A model generated the notes under the pieces. The model was not told where the DNA came from, did no database searches, and worked only from the letters and a program-made list of their open reading frames with translations. Made by a program: the position numbers and the translations under genes. From NCBI RefSeq assembly GCF_019802045.1, contig NZ_JAHVHU010000011.1, positions 145,131 to 209,130 of the forward strand: a stretch of DNA of 64,000 bases, written 5' to 3'. Shown here in pieces: positions 36,584 through 45,625 of the stretch (positions are counted from its first letter, which is position 1; every line of letters begins with the position of its first letter). Source of the stretch: Membranihabitans marinus (lineage in GTDB: Bacteria; Bacteroidota; Bacteroidia; Chitinophagales; Saprospiraceae).

Positions 36584-37165
36584 ATGTTAGGACTAAAACT
36601 CCCCACCGATCCGCGGTGGGTCAATCTGGCTGAAAAAACGCTGGAAGATATATTAACCGATCACGCCTATTGTGAACAAAAGGCAGCGACACAATGCATC
36701 TCATTGATCCAGCTTTACCCGGATAAAAAGCGCCTGGTGGAAGAAGTCGCACCGGTAGTTACCGAAGAATGGGGCCACTTCCGGCTGGTCATCGCAGAAA
36801 TGAAAAAGCGTCAGCTCTCGCTGGGGTTTCAAAGAAAGGACGAGTATGTGGCTGCATTAAATAAGTTCATGAAAAAAGGTGGTTCCAGGGAAGATCGGCT
36901 GATCGAGAAACTCCTGGTCTGTGCATTGATCGAAGCCCGGTCTTGTGAACGTTTTAGATTATTATCCCAAGAATTGGAAGATCAAAAGTTGCGGGAATTT
37001 TACCACCACTTCATGGTATCGGAAGCGGGCCATTATCGAATGTTTCTGAATCTGGCTGAAAATTATGGCGACAAACCAGCCGTCCGGGAGCGATGGCAGG
37101 AATATTTAAATCATGAAGCTGAAATCATGAAAGATCTGGCCATCCGCGGAGATCGTATGCACTAA
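36584..37165 (+). CDS. miaE: tRNA-(ms2io6A)-hydroxylase MiaE
   Basis: About 193 residues from the ATG at 36584; an upstream GTG at 36533 would add residues before the conserved MLGLKLPTDPRWVN opening. It is a ferritin-like non-heme di-iron oxygenase that hydroxylates the isopentenyl group of ms2i6A37 in tRNA. Iron ligands are visible in the helix pairs: EQKAA, EEWGHFRLV, EARSCERFRLL and SEAGHYRMFL. Length is normal. A PIF1-like helicase gene starts 9 bases after its stop. Confidence 0.92.
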   Translation: MLGLKLPTDPRWVNLAEKTLEDILTDHAYCEQKAATQCISLIQLYPDKKRLVEEVAPVVTEEWGHFRLVIAEMKKRQLSLGFQRKDEYVAALNKFMKKGGSREDRLIEKLLVCALIEARSCERFRLLSQELEDQKLREFYHHFMVSEAGHYRMFLNLAENYGDKPAVRERWQEYLNHEAEIMKDLAIRGDRMH

Positions 37166-37174
37166 ATCCAAAAT

Positions 37175-38461
37175 ATGGATAAAAACCAACGGATTTTAAA
37201 GCTTGATGATCAGTTCAATGCGACCATGAATGAACTGGAGTCGTCTACGGATCACTACTTTATCACGGGACGAGCAGGAACGGGTAAATCCACCCTGCTC
37301 AAATTGTGGAGACGATCCAGCTTAAAAAAGATGGTTGTCCTGGCGCCCACAGGTATTGCAGCTTTGCATGTTGAAGGTCAGACCATCCATTCTTTTTTCC
37401 GATTTCCGCCGCGGATGATGAATCCGGGGGACTTTAAAAAGCTAAAAAACCGAAAATTGATCAAAGCCCTGGATGTGATCATCATTGATGAAGTTTCCAT
37501 GGTTCGGGCCGATATGCTTGATAACATTGACCAGGCACTTCGGCTGAACAGAGCGAATAACGAAGCTTTTGGTGGCATCCAAATGGTGTTTTTTGGTGAC
37601 CTTTTTCAGCTTCCCCCCATTGTTGCGAAGAGTGCAGAACGGGAATACATGGAATACCACTATGACACGCCTTACTTTTTCTCAGCCCATGTATGGCAAA
37701 ACGATGTTGATATACGTGGGATTGAACTGACAAAAGTGTACCGTCAGGAAGAGCATCATTTTCTTCGGTTACTGGAAGAAATTCGATACAACAATGCGGA
37801 TTGGGAGACCCTGGAGGCCATCAATGAACGGTATCAGCCCCACCAACCCATACCCGATCACAGCGTAACGATCTGCACACGTCGATACCTGGCCCGGTCT
37901 ATAAACCTTAAAAAACTGCATGAACTACCGGGTTCCCCAAAGATCTTTCAGGCCAAAGTTACCGGGAATTTCTCCCGGTCGACCAGTCCTGCTCCACCGG
38001 AATTAATGCTCAAAGAAGGCGCCCAAGTCATGTTTGTCAAAAATGATCCTTTAAAAAAATATGTAAACGGGACGCTGGGGAAAGTGACTTCCATCTCTGA
38101 TAAATCCATTTATGTCCAGGTATTCAATGAAAATCAATCCACCGTGGAAGTAGAAAAGAACAGCTGGGACAACATCAAATACACCATCAACCAGGATGGT
38201 CAGATCAAATCAGAAGTCACCGGTTCTTTTGAACAATATCCGCTGAACCTGGCCTGGGCCATGACCATTCACAAAAGTCAAGGCATGACCTTTGAGGAGG
38301 TAGTCATCGACATGGGTAGTGGCGCTTTTGACTTTGGTCAGGCTTATGTGGCTCTTAGTCGCTGTACCCGCCTGGCCGGCGTATATCTCAAACGGCCCTT
38401 GAAACCCGATGATATACAAACTGATGATCAAATTGTCCAATATTATCGAAAAATGTTCTAA
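37175..38461 (+). CDS. PIF1/RecD-like superfamily 1B helicase
   Basis: A 428-residue ATPase with Walker A GRAGTGKST (32-40), motif Ia LAPTGIAAL, the PIF1-type HSFFRFPP segment, Walker B in VIIIDEVSMVRADML, motif III FGDLFQLPPI, and motif VI in AYVALSRCTRL. PIF1-family proteins unwind 5'-3', often at G-quadruplexes or stalled forks. The gene follows miaE by 9 bases, probably in the same transcript, with no functional link apparent. Confidence 0.88.
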   Translation: MDKNQRILKLDDQFNATMNELESSTDHYFITGRAGTGKSTLLKLWRRSSLKKMVVLAPTGIAALHVEGQTIHSFFRFPPRMMNPGDFKKLKNRKLIKALDVIIIDEVSMVRADMLDNIDQALRLNRANNEAFGGIQMVFFGDLFQLPPIVAKSAEREYMEYHYDTPYFFSAHVWQNDVDIRGIELTKVYRQEEHHFLRLLEEIRYNNADWETLEAINERYQPHQPIPDHSVTICTRRYLARSINLKKLHELPGSPKIFQAKVTGNFSRSTSPAPPELMLKEGAQVMFVKNDPLKKYVNGTLGKVTSISDKSIYVQVFNENQSTVEVEKNSWDNIKYTINQDGQIKSEVTGSFEQYPLNLAWAMTIHKSQGMTFEEVVIDMGSGAFDFGQAYVALSRCTRLAGVYLKRPLKPDDIQTDDQIVQYYRKMF

Positions 38462-38500
38462 ATTTAAACTTTAACCTAAAACTCAAACAATCATACTTTC

Positions 38501-38644
38501 ATGAGAGGAATAAATAAAAGAAAAAGTAAAAAACGAAGACAGGAGGAGAAAAGCCAGGGTTTTCAAAAACGATTTTACGTCATTGTAGGATTGGTAACGC
38601 TTGTTTTGGTCATCCTCGTTTACCTGGTGTACAGCAGCTATTAA
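38501..38644 (+). CDS. 47-residue single-helix membrane protein
   Basis: A frame from ATG 38501 to TAA 38642-38644, 39 bases after the helicase. The N-terminal half is very basic (RKSKKRRQEEKSQGFQKR), followed by one clean membrane helix (VIVGLVTLVLVILVYLVY). Such short basic-plus-helix proteins are common and mostly uncharacterised. Coding is inferred from this topology alone; no promoter element is clear. Confidence 0.5.
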   Translation: MRGINKRKSKKRRQEEKSQGFQKRFYVIVGLVTLVLVILVYLVYSSY

Positions 38645-38778
38645 TTCACCCTATAAGTATGTATCTTTTGAATCATACATCAGCTGCATACATCAGGGTG
38701 TGAAACATTTTCGCCAATCATCTTCTTTTAGAGAGGCAACCATATATCATTAATATTTTAAATTGACAACAACCATGA

Positions 38779-39831
38779 ATGGACCACAAACCAGATCGTA
38801 AGAATAAAATCCAATTGTCAAGTCCGACGACGATATACTTTTTATTAATTGTCCTAGGAGTGATCGCCGTCTTGTACTACGGCAGCACCATTCTTCTTCC
38901 CCTTACGCTGGGTATTTTGGTGGCCATAGTATTGAACGCTCCAATGAAAAATTTCCAACGCTGGGGTTTACCAAAATGGGCTGCCATCAGCCTCTCGGTG
39001 ACAATCATGATCCTCGTCTTTTTGATCATCAGCGGCCTGGTCACCTGGCAGATTGAAAACATTGCCGGAGATTGGGACGAAATTCAGAAAAAAGGCAGTC
39101 AAAAGCTCGAAAATATTAATCAATGGAGTGAATCCACTTTTGGATTTGATTTTGTAAAGTACCTGTCAAATTCCAGCGGTGTCACAGACAAGCTTAAATC
39201 GTTTGGGATGACCATGTTGGCTTCACTGACGACCATCCTTTCCCAATCATTGATCATCCTGATCTACATCATTTTATTTTTGATGCAAAAAGACATGTTC
39301 TTGAATTTTCTTAGAAAACTGGTCCCGGAGTCTCAACAACAGGCAATGCGTCAGTTTCAGACCGGATCAAGGGACATCGTTTTTAACTATCTGATGGGTA
39401 AGTCTAAAATCATGGCCATATTATTTGTGGTATACTTCCTTGGCTTTTGGGTGAGTGGTGTCCCCTATGCACTTTTTCTGGCTTTGTTTGCAGCTCTTTT
39501 TTCCATTATACCTTATGTGGGGAACCTGATCGGAGGAGGCGCCGCCATGTTGCTGGCATACATCTACTCGGGCTGGCCGGCTGGTTTGGCGGTATTTAGC
39601 GTGGTGTCCCTGGCTCAGTTGGCTGAAAATTATCTATTAACTCCTTGGATCATCGGGGATGAAATCGACCTAAACCCCTTTGCGACCATTTTTGGTGTGA
39701 TCGTTTTTAGTGCCATCTGGGGGCTGGTCGGTGCTGTGATTGCGCTGCCACTCATCGGAGTTCTGAAGGTCTTTTTTGAAAATGCTGCCGGAATGGAGCC
39801 ATTCGCTTATCTGATAAAAAAAACGGAATAA
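38779..39831 (+). CDS. AI-2E family transporter (DUF20-type membrane protein)
   Basis: A 350-residue polytopic membrane protein with about seven to eight hydrophobic segments and the family's features: the early PLTLGILVAIVLNAPMKNFQRWG region, a long periplasmic-type helix segment around residues 95-150, and the conserved C-terminal FSIIPYVGNLIGGGAAML and NPFATIFGVIVFSAIWGLVGAV blocks. Members export various substrates (autoinducer-2, Na+ exchange, others), so the substrate is unknown. It sits alone before the Ku/LigD pair. Confidence 0.87.
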   Translation: MDHKPDRKNKIQLSSPTTIYFLLIVLGVIAVLYYGSTILLPLTLGILVAIVLNAPMKNFQRWGLPKWAAISLSVTIMILVFLIISGLVTWQIENIAGDWDEIQKKGSQKLENINQWSESTFGFDFVKYLSNSSGVTDKLKSFGMTMLASLTTILSQSLIILIYIILFLMQKDMFLNFLRKLVPESQQQAMRQFQTGSRDIVFNYLMGKSKIMAILFVVYFLGFWVSGVPYALFLALFAALFSIIPYVGNLIGGGAAMLLAYIYSGWPAGLAVFSVVSLAQLAENYLLTPWIIGDEIDLNPFATIFGVIVFSAIWGLVGAVIALPLIGVLKVFFENAAGMEPFAYLIKKTE

Positions 39832-39938
39832 TTTTTTTACCCAGACAAGTGGTGTCTGTCAAACTTGATGTTCCAATTTAATCAAAGTATTAATGAATCG
39901 GAACAGGAAGAAGAACCTGATATTTAAAGCACATTTTG

Positions 39939-39946
39939 TACCTTTC
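39939..39946 (+). promoter_or_regulatory. Likely -7 element TACCTTTC for ku
   Basis: One base from TAnnTTTG, 28 bases before the ATG at 39975. Confidence 0.4.
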
Positions 39947-39974
39947 ATTTACCGGTAATAAAACATTTTACATT

Positions 39975-40754
39975 ATGAGGTCTATATGGAATGGAAGTAT
40001 CAGCTTTGGATTGGTCTCAATCCCTATCAAATTGTACTCAGGTTCGGAAGAACGTCGAATTGATCTGGATATGCTGGATCGACGGGACCACGCCAGAATC
40101 AGATACAAACGCGTAAATGAAACAACCGGAGAAGAAGTCAAGTGGGATGATATTGTGAAAGGGTTTAAGCGCGATGATGAATACATCGTATTGGAAGACG
40201 AGGATTTTGACATGGCGGATATGAAAAAAAGTAAAACTATAGATATCGAAGAATTTGTAGCAGAGGCGGAGGTAGCAGATGTGCTTTTTAAAAAACCCTA
40301 TTTCGTCGAGCCGCGAGAAGGGGGCGAAAAATCCTATGCTTTACTTACAAAAGCGCTTCAGGAATCTAAAAAACTGGGTGTCGCCACCTTCGTCATGCGA
40401 CAAAAAGAACACTTATCTCTCATCGGGGTTTATCAAAATGCATTGGTATTGCATGTGATACGATTCTCGGATGAGATCCGGGATCCGTCCAAATTGGAAA
40501 TTCCTGATACGAAAGTATCTAAAAAAGAATTGGACATGGCGCATTCCCTAATCGATCAATATACGTCCGAATTCCAATTTGACAATTTTAAAGATGTATA
40601 CAATGATAAATTGATGAAGATCATTGAAGATAAAGCCAAGGGTAAAAAACCGAAATTGAAGAAGGTGGAATCCACCCCCACCGAAGCCACTGATCTGATG
40701 GCAAAATTGAAAGCAAGCCTGGAACAGAAAAAAAAGAGTAAAAAAGCATCATAG
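39975..40754 (+). CDS. ku: Ku protein of bacterial non-homologous end joining
   Basis: About 259 residues from the ATG at 39975; an earlier in-frame ATG at 39936 would add 13 residues before the conserved MRSIWNGSISFGLVSIPIKLY opening and is unlikely. Bacterial Ku forms a homodimeric ring that slides onto DNA ends and recruits LigD. The core barrel (about 1-215) and the Lys-rich C-terminal tail are both present. Its stop is 3 bases before ligD, so the pair is an operon. Confidence 0.95.
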   Translation: MRSIWNGSISFGLVSIPIKLYSGSEERRIDLDMLDRRDHARIRYKRVNETTGEEVKWDDIVKGFKRDDEYIVLEDEDFDMADMKKSKTIDIEEFVAEAEVADVLFKKPYFVEPREGGEKSYALLTKALQESKKLGVATFVMRQKEHLSLIGVYQNALVLHVIRFSDEIRDPSKLEIPDTKVSKKELDMAHSLIDQYTSEFQFDNFKDVYNDKLMKIIEDKAKGKKPKLKKVESTPTEATDLMAKLKASLEQKKKSKKAS

Positions 40755-40757
40755 GCC

Positions 40758-43169
40758 ATGGGGTTGGAAAAATATCAGCAGAAACGGGATTTTGATAAAA
40801 CACCGGAACCTGCCGGATCCCTGGACCATTCCGGACAATACCGGTTCGTCATCCAACGCCATGATGCCCGGCGGCTTCACTACGATTTACGACTGGAAAT
40901 GAAAGGCGTACTTAAAAGCTGGGCCATACCCAAAGGACCGTCAATGAACCCGGCAGATAAGCGACTCGCCATCCATACAGAAGATCACCCTCTGGAATAC
41001 CTCACATTCCAGGGTACCATTCCCAAAGGGAATTACGGTGCCGGGAAAATGATTGTATGGGACCATGGAAGGTATGAGTCCTACAAAGCACCCAATGATC
41101 CCAACAAGCTGGAAGAAGAATATGAACAGGGCACCCTCCACCTGCTTTTTCATGGCCAACGCACAAAAGGAAAGTTTACGTTGGTGCGAACCAACTACAG
41201 CAAGAAAGATCAATGGCTGTTGATCAAGCAGGAGGATACGCACAGCACCAACCAGAATTATGATGCCGAAGATCAGTTTTTAACCACCTCAAATCAGGCC
41301 AGCTTATCAGGCACCACACAAGAGGCCCTCTCTCCCATGCTGGCAACGACTGGGAAAACACCTTTTGACCATCCCGATTGGTTGTTTGAGCTCAAATATG
41401 ACGGTTATCGGATCCTGGCAAACGTCGTAAATCGTCGCGTCAATTTGTATTCGCGTAATAACATTTCCTACACCAATAAATTCCCGCAAATCGTGCAATC
41501 GCTGTCCTCAATATCTCATGATGCTCTGTTGGACGGTGAAATGGTGATCCTCAACTCTGAAGGGATTCCTCAGTTTCAGGATTTACAAAATTATGATAAA
41601 AACCAACCCGGAGATCTACGATATATGGTCTTTGATTTACTTCACCTTGATGGTCATTCCACACTCAAGCTATCGCTGATCCAACGAAAGGAATTACTCT
41701 CAGATCTACTTCCGGCCCTTGATCATATCCTGTTTACAGACCACTTGTCGGAGAAAGGAACCTCATTGTACAAAGAAGCTGTCAAAATGGGAATTGAAGG
41801 CATCATGGCTAAAAAGGCAGATTCTCGCTATCATCCCGGTATACGAAGTAATGACTGGCTTAAAATTAAAAAATTTAATACCGCAGATCTTCTTATCTGC
41901 GGATATACGGAATCAGATAAATCGAACAGGCCATTTGGCTCATTGATGCTTGGAAGTATGGAGGAGGGTCAACTGAAATACCGCGGTCAGTGCGGCAGTG
42001 GGTTCTCCGGATCGAAAATGACAGAATTATTCCGTCTTTTCCAGTCATACAAACGGCAAAAGTCGCCCTTTCATCAAAAAATAAATCTAAATGGACGAAT
42101 CCCCCACTGGCTGGAACCAAAACTGGTGTGTGAGGTGAAATACAGCGAAATCACTTCAAAGGGACGCTTCCGACACCCCGTATTTCTACGCATGAGGCCC
42201 GACAAGACGCTGAAAATGCCACCTGCTATCGCTTTTACTCCCAGTGAACCAAAGACAGACTCAGGGGACGGATTGGAGGTTAATGGAATCCATCTTACCT
42301 TATCCAATTTAGAAAAAGTGTATTGGCCCCAATTCGGAATAAGAAAATACGATCTGCTGGATTATTACATCGCAGTCTCTGAAGTGATGCTCCCACACTT
42401 GGTAGGTCGCCCGCAAAACCTGCATCGCCACCCGGATGGAATCGATGAACCCGGGTTTTATCAAAAAGATGTGGAACACGCCCCTGATTGGCTACAGACA
42501 ATCAAGATATACTCCGAAAGCAGTAAAAAACACATTAATTACCTGCTGTGTCAGAATGAGGCCGCTTTATTGTATATGGTCAATCTCGGATGCATAGAAA
42601 TCAATCCATGGTTGAGTCAATTTGATCATATTGAATACCCTGACTACACTGTTATTGATCTGGATCCCGCTCCAAACAACAGTTTTGATGAAGTCGTTGA
42701 AGTTGCACTGGTGATTAAAGAAATATTGGAAATTAGTCAGGTTGCCGGATTTCCAAAAACATCGGGTTCCCGAGGAATCCATATTTATATCCCCCTGGGG
42801 GGTGAATACACATTCGAGGAGTCTCGTGATTTTGCCCGGTTGATCTGTATCCTTACCCACCGTAAGCGACCGGACATCACCACAATGGAACGCAGTCTGA
42901 AGAAACGAGGTCCCAAAATTTACCTGGATTATTTACAGAACCGACGGGGGCAGACGATCGCAGCACCTTACAGTGTTCGTCCGGTTCCAGGGGCCTTGGT
43001 ATCTGCACCGGTCACATGGGGAGAACTGGAAGAAGGTGTCACTCTACAAGACTTCACTATTGATTCGATTCCGGAGCGGATCGAAGAAAAAAATGATTTG
43101 TTTGCCGCCACGCTTAGTGGCAGGCTGGATATGATGCAAGCCCTTGGGAAGTTGGAGCGTCAGGGCTAG
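40758..43169 (+). CDS. ligD: Multifunctional ATP-dependent DNA ligase LigD (PE-Lig-Pol order)
   Basis: An 803-residue three-domain enzyme. Residues 1-160 are the 3'-phosphoesterase (QRHDARRLHYDLRLE with the H-x-D metal residues near 35-45). Residues about 190-500 are the ATP-dependent ligase: nucleotidyl Lys213 in ELKYDGYRIL, then DGEMVI and the EGIMAKK motif. Residues about 515-803 are the primase/polymerase (NLEKVYWP opening, metal Asps 634 and 636 in VIDLDP, HIYIPL). The order PE-Lig-Pol differs from Mycobacterium (Pol-PE-Lig) and Pseudomonas (PE at the front as here). All three catalytic centres look intact. Confidence 0.95.
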   Translation: MGLEKYQQKRDFDKTPEPAGSLDHSGQYRFVIQRHDARRLHYDLRLEMKGVLKSWAIPKGPSMNPADKRLAIHTEDHPLEYLTFQGTIPKGNYGAGKMIVWDHGRYESYKAPNDPNKLEEEYEQGTLHLLFHGQRTKGKFTLVRTNYSKKDQWLLIKQEDTHSTNQNYDAEDQFLTTSNQASLSGTTQEALSPMLATTGKTPFDHPDWLFELKYDGYRILANVVNRRVNLYSRNNISYTNKFPQIVQSLSSISHDALLDGEMVILNSEGIPQFQDLQNYDKNQPGDLRYMVFDLLHLDGHSTLKLSLIQRKELLSDLLPALDHILFTDHLSEKGTSLYKEAVKMGIEGIMAKKADSRYHPGIRSNDWLKIKKFNTADLLICGYTESDKSNRPFGSLMLGSMEEGQLKYRGQCGSGFSGSKMTELFRLFQSYKRQKSPFHQKINLNGRIPHWLEPKLVCEVKYSEITSKGRFRHPVFLRMRPDKTLKMPPAIAFTPSEPKTDSGDGLEVNGIHLTLSNLEKVYWPQFGIRKYDLLDYYIAVSEVMLPHLVGRPQNLHRHPDGIDEPGFYQKDVEHAPDWLQTIKIYSESSKKHINYLLCQNEAALLYMVNLGCIEINPWLSQFDHIEYPDYTVIDLDPAPNNSFDEVVEVALVIKEILEISQVAGFPKTSGSRGIHIYIPLGGEYTFEESRDFARLICILTHRKRPDITTMERSLKKRGPKIYLDYLQNRRGQTIAAPYSVRPVPGALVSAPVTWGELEEGVTLQDFTIDSIPERIEEKNDLFAATLSGRLDMMQALGKLERQG

Positions 43170-43270
43170 CTTGAAAATTGAAAGCCATAAATCTTTCCCA
43201 AAATCTGATTTCCATTTCATTTAAGTTATAAATTAAATGATTTGTATCAATGTTATCTGCTATTGTTCTA

Positions 43271-43278
43271 TACATTTG
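43271..43278 (+). promoter_or_regulatory. Bacteroidota -7 element TACATTTG for yqaE
   Basis: Exact TAnnTTTG, 34 bases before the ATG at 43313; a TTG at 43242-43244 is a possible -33 but at a long spacing. Confidence 0.55.
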
Positions 43279-43312
43279 GAATATTAGATCATTAGATACT
43301 CTCAAAGAGATT

Positions 43313-43465
43313 ATGAAACCATTGACGATTGTATTGAACATACTTCTACCACCCTTAGCGGTGTTTCTACAACATGGTCTGGGCGGTACTTTTTTAATCA
43401 GTCTACTTCTGACTGCGATCGGCTGGCTGCCGGGCGTCATCCATGCTTTTATCGTCAATGAATGA
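43313..43465 (+). CDS. YqaE/Pmp3-family small membrane protein
   Basis: 50 residues from the ATG at 43313; an upstream start at 43250 would add 21 residues before the family opening and lies upstream of the promoter. It has the family pattern LNILLPPLAVFLQHGLGG, then two helices and the end GWLPGVIHAFIV. Pmp3/YqaE proteins sit in the plasma membrane and are induced by salt, cold or envelope stress. Neighbouring stress genes fit that role. The last residues FIVNE are typical. Confidence 0.9.
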   Translation: MKPLTIVLNILLPPLAVFLQHGLGGTFLISLLLTAIGWLPGVIHAFIVNE

Positions 43466-43515
43466 CGTTTTCAATTATCACTTTTATTTAATTTTTAATT
43501 GCAAGCGACAATATA

Positions 43516-43740
43516 ATGAGTACCGAGCATAAAGGAAAACAGCAAAAGACTAAAAGCGCTGACACAGAACAATTCAGAGACCAAGGACAATTTAACGACG
43601 ACAAGAATAAAATCACAAGTCGTGTTGATGTGGACACAGACCACTACCTCGAAGCCAAGTGGGAATCTGTGCGGAAGCCGTTGCAGGTCAACAAGAAAAT
43701 TTTAATCGAAGGGTTCAGGAGCAATGCATTGGATATATAA
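43516..43740 (+). CDS. Small hydrophilic protein of unknown function
   Basis: A 74-residue, very polar protein (rich in Lys, Asp, Gln, Thr) with no Cys and no hydrophobic core; possibly disordered, with a more ordered C-terminal half (LEAKWESVRKPLQVNKKILI). It lies between yqaE and a stress-type dehydrogenase, 50 bases after the first. No family is recognised, but the position hints at a stress-induced protein. Confidence 0.5.
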   Translation: MSTEHKGKQQKTKSADTEQFRDQGQFNDDKNKITSRVDVDTDHYLEAKWESVRKPLQVNKKILIEGFRSNALDI

Positions 43741-43876
43741 TTATGGTTGCGGATGTTGAATATATTGGGGAATTGACAGCAGCTGTAATCTGATGAGGAT
43801 ATCAAAGGATGCCTCTGGTATCCGCGTTGTATTACTGCCTGCACCCTTTTTTTTATCACCAGACAAATATTTCGAT

Positions 43877-44734
43877 ATGATTTCAAAAAAACCATCCGAA
43901 TTTCCAGAACAACAACAAAAATCCCAGCCCGGCGATCAATATAAGATGAATCCAGAACCGGAGGTCATCCGTACTGATTATAAAGGTTCTGACAAACTCC
44001 GGGGGAAAACAGCACTCATCACTGGAGGAGACAGCGGTATCGGTCGCAGTATAGCCGTTCATTTCGCCCGGGAAGGGGCAGATGTTGCCATTGTATATCT
44101 GGAGGAAGATAAGGATGCAAAAACCACGCAGCGATTAGTCGAGGAAGAAAACCAAAACTGTCTTTTGCTTAAAGGGGACATCAAGAATCCTGAATTTTGC
44201 AAAGAGCTGGTCTCACAAACCTATGAGAAATTCGGATCGCTGAATATCCTGGTTCACAATGCCGCCGTTCAGTATCCTAAAAACGATCTGGAATCGATTG
44301 ATTTTGATCAGGTGGAAACCACGTTTCATACAAATATTTTCCCCCAATTTATGATCACAAAATCTGCACTTCGGCACATGGGCGCGGGCGATGTCATATT
44401 GTGCACCACGTCAGTAACCACCTACAAGGGAAGTTCCCACTTGGTGGATTATGCGAGTACAAAAGGTGCCATTGTGGGTTTTACCCGTTCTTTAGCCAAA
44501 ATGCTGGCTCCTCAGAAAATCCGAGTCAATGGGGTGGCACCAGGCCCCATATGGACCCCGTTAATTCCAGCTACCTTTGACCATGTGAGTGATTTTGGCC
44601 AAGACACGTTGCTCGGACGGGCAGGTCAACCCAGTGAAGTAGCTCCTGCTTATGTATTTCTGGCGAGTAAAGACGGCAGTTACATCACCGGGCAGATTAT
44701 TCATGTCAATGGTGGATATTTTATCAGTAGTTAG
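43877..44734 (+). CDS. Short-chain dehydrogenase, general-stress YhdG/YghA type
   Basis: About 285 residues from the ATG at 43877; a longer reading from 43793 has an unrelated N-terminus. The opening FPEQQQKSQPGDQYKMNPEP, ending in PEP, is the marker of this stress-induced SDR group. Then TGGDSGIGRSIA (cofactor loop), NAA in HNAAVQYP, a Thr/Ser pair before YASTKGA (catalytic Tyr and Lys), and the APGPIWTPLIP substrate loop. The substrate is unknown. No coupled gene, but it is one of a run of stress-related genes. Confidence 0.9.
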   Translation: MISKKPSEFPEQQQKSQPGDQYKMNPEPEVIRTDYKGSDKLRGKTALITGGDSGIGRSIAVHFAREGADVAIVYLEEDKDAKTTQRLVEEENQNCLLLKGDIKNPEFCKELVSQTYEKFGSLNILVHNAAVQYPKNDLESIDFDQVETTFHTNIFPQFMITKSALRHMGAGDVILCTTSVTTYKGSSHLVDYASTKGAIVGFTRSLAKMLAPQKIRVNGVAPGPIWTPLIPATFDHVSDFGQDTLLGRAGQPSEVAPAYVFLASKDGSYITGQIIHVNGGYFISS

Positions 44735-44796
44735 GGGATTGTTTTATAATTAAAATAAAATGTTTGTATATTATACGCTCGGACTCCAACAGTTTG

Positions 44797-44826
44797 GCGA
44801 ATCGAAGTCAATTTTAACTGATTCGC
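44797..44826. repeat. Inverted repeat GCGAATC/GATTCGC upstream of the TVP38 gene
   Basis: Seven-base perfect arms (44797-44803 and 44820-44826) with a 16-base loop, 19 bases before the gene start. It may be a terminator of the SDR gene or a regulatory dyad; there is no T-run directly after it. Confidence 0.35.
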
Positions 44827-44845
44827 TGATATAAAAAAACGATGC

Positions 44846-45541
44846 ATGACAGATAGCCCCAATAGTTCTGCAAACAATAAATCTCAGGTTCCATTAATTA
44901 TTTCGGCAATTATTATTGCTCTCCTTATTCAGGGATATTTCTTTATTCCCGAAATGCGTCAAGGTGTGAACGAAGCCTGGAATGTATTGACCAGCGAGGA
45001 CGATAAAAAAATCAAACAGTGGGTCAACGGATTTGGGTGGTTGGGACCGATCGTTATCATCGTGACAATGGTTGTTCAAACCTTTTTACTCGTTGTTCCT
45101 ACGGTCGCTTTGATCGTTGTGGCTATTTTAGCATATGGACCTTGGTGGGGCAGTTTACTCGCTCTGGTGGCCGTTCTGACAGCCTCTTCGGTCGGGTATG
45201 TGGTTGGCAAATATCTGGGTCGGATATTCGTAGATAAAATGATTGGGGAAAAAACTGAAAAGAAAATAACAGCGTTTATCAAAGATTATGGATTCTGGTC
45301 TGTTTTTCTGGTGCGCTTCAATTCGTTGCTATCCAATGATGCTATAAGTTTTGTCGGAGGCATCGTCAAGATGAAGTTTGGAAAATTTATAACTGCCACA
45401 GCTGCGGGAATCAGTCCATTGATTATTTTGATCGCTCTATTCAGCCAATCCATGGAGGACCTTAAATCAGGGTTGATTTGGGTATCAGTTCTCAGTCTGG
45501 CAGCCTTCGGATTTTACCTCTGGTGGGACAAAACCCGATAA
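44846..45541 (+). CDS. TVP38/TMEM64 (VTT/DedA-like) membrane protein
   Basis: A 231-residue polytopic protein with a hydrophobic N-terminal segment (16-37), then a VTT-like core: FGWLGPIVIIVTMVVQTFLLVVPTVAL, AILAYGPWWGSLLALVAVLTASSVGYVVGKYLGR (re-entrant loop with the conserved Gly-rich segment) and FLVRFNSLLSNDAISFVGGIVKM. Eukaryotic and bacterial VTT proteins scramble or flip phospholipids, and some DedA members recycle undecaprenyl phosphate; the exact role here is unknown. Monocistronic. Confidence 0.85.
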   Translation: MTDSPNSSANNKSQVPLIISAIIIALLIQGYFFIPEMRQGVNEAWNVLTSEDDKKIKQWVNGFGWLGPIVIIVTMVVQTFLLVVPTVALIVVAILAYGPWWGSLLALVAVLTASSVGYVVGKYLGRIFVDKMIGEKTEKKITAFIKDYGFWSVFLVRFNSLLSNDAISFVGGIVKMKFGKFITATAAGISPLIILIALFSQSMEDLKSGLIWVSVLSLAAFGFYLWWDKTR

Positions 45542-45625
45542 TGCAAAATCATCAAGGATAAGCGTGATTCAGTCACACATAGTGGACAAACCCCTGTATT
45601 TTAGTGTCTTCATAATCATTCATCT

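Noticed and set aside
39842..39858. CAGACA-AGTGG-TGTCTG hairpin after the AI-2E gene as a terminator
   Set aside because: The T-run lies before, not after, the stem on the coding strand, so it does not fit a rho-independent terminator.
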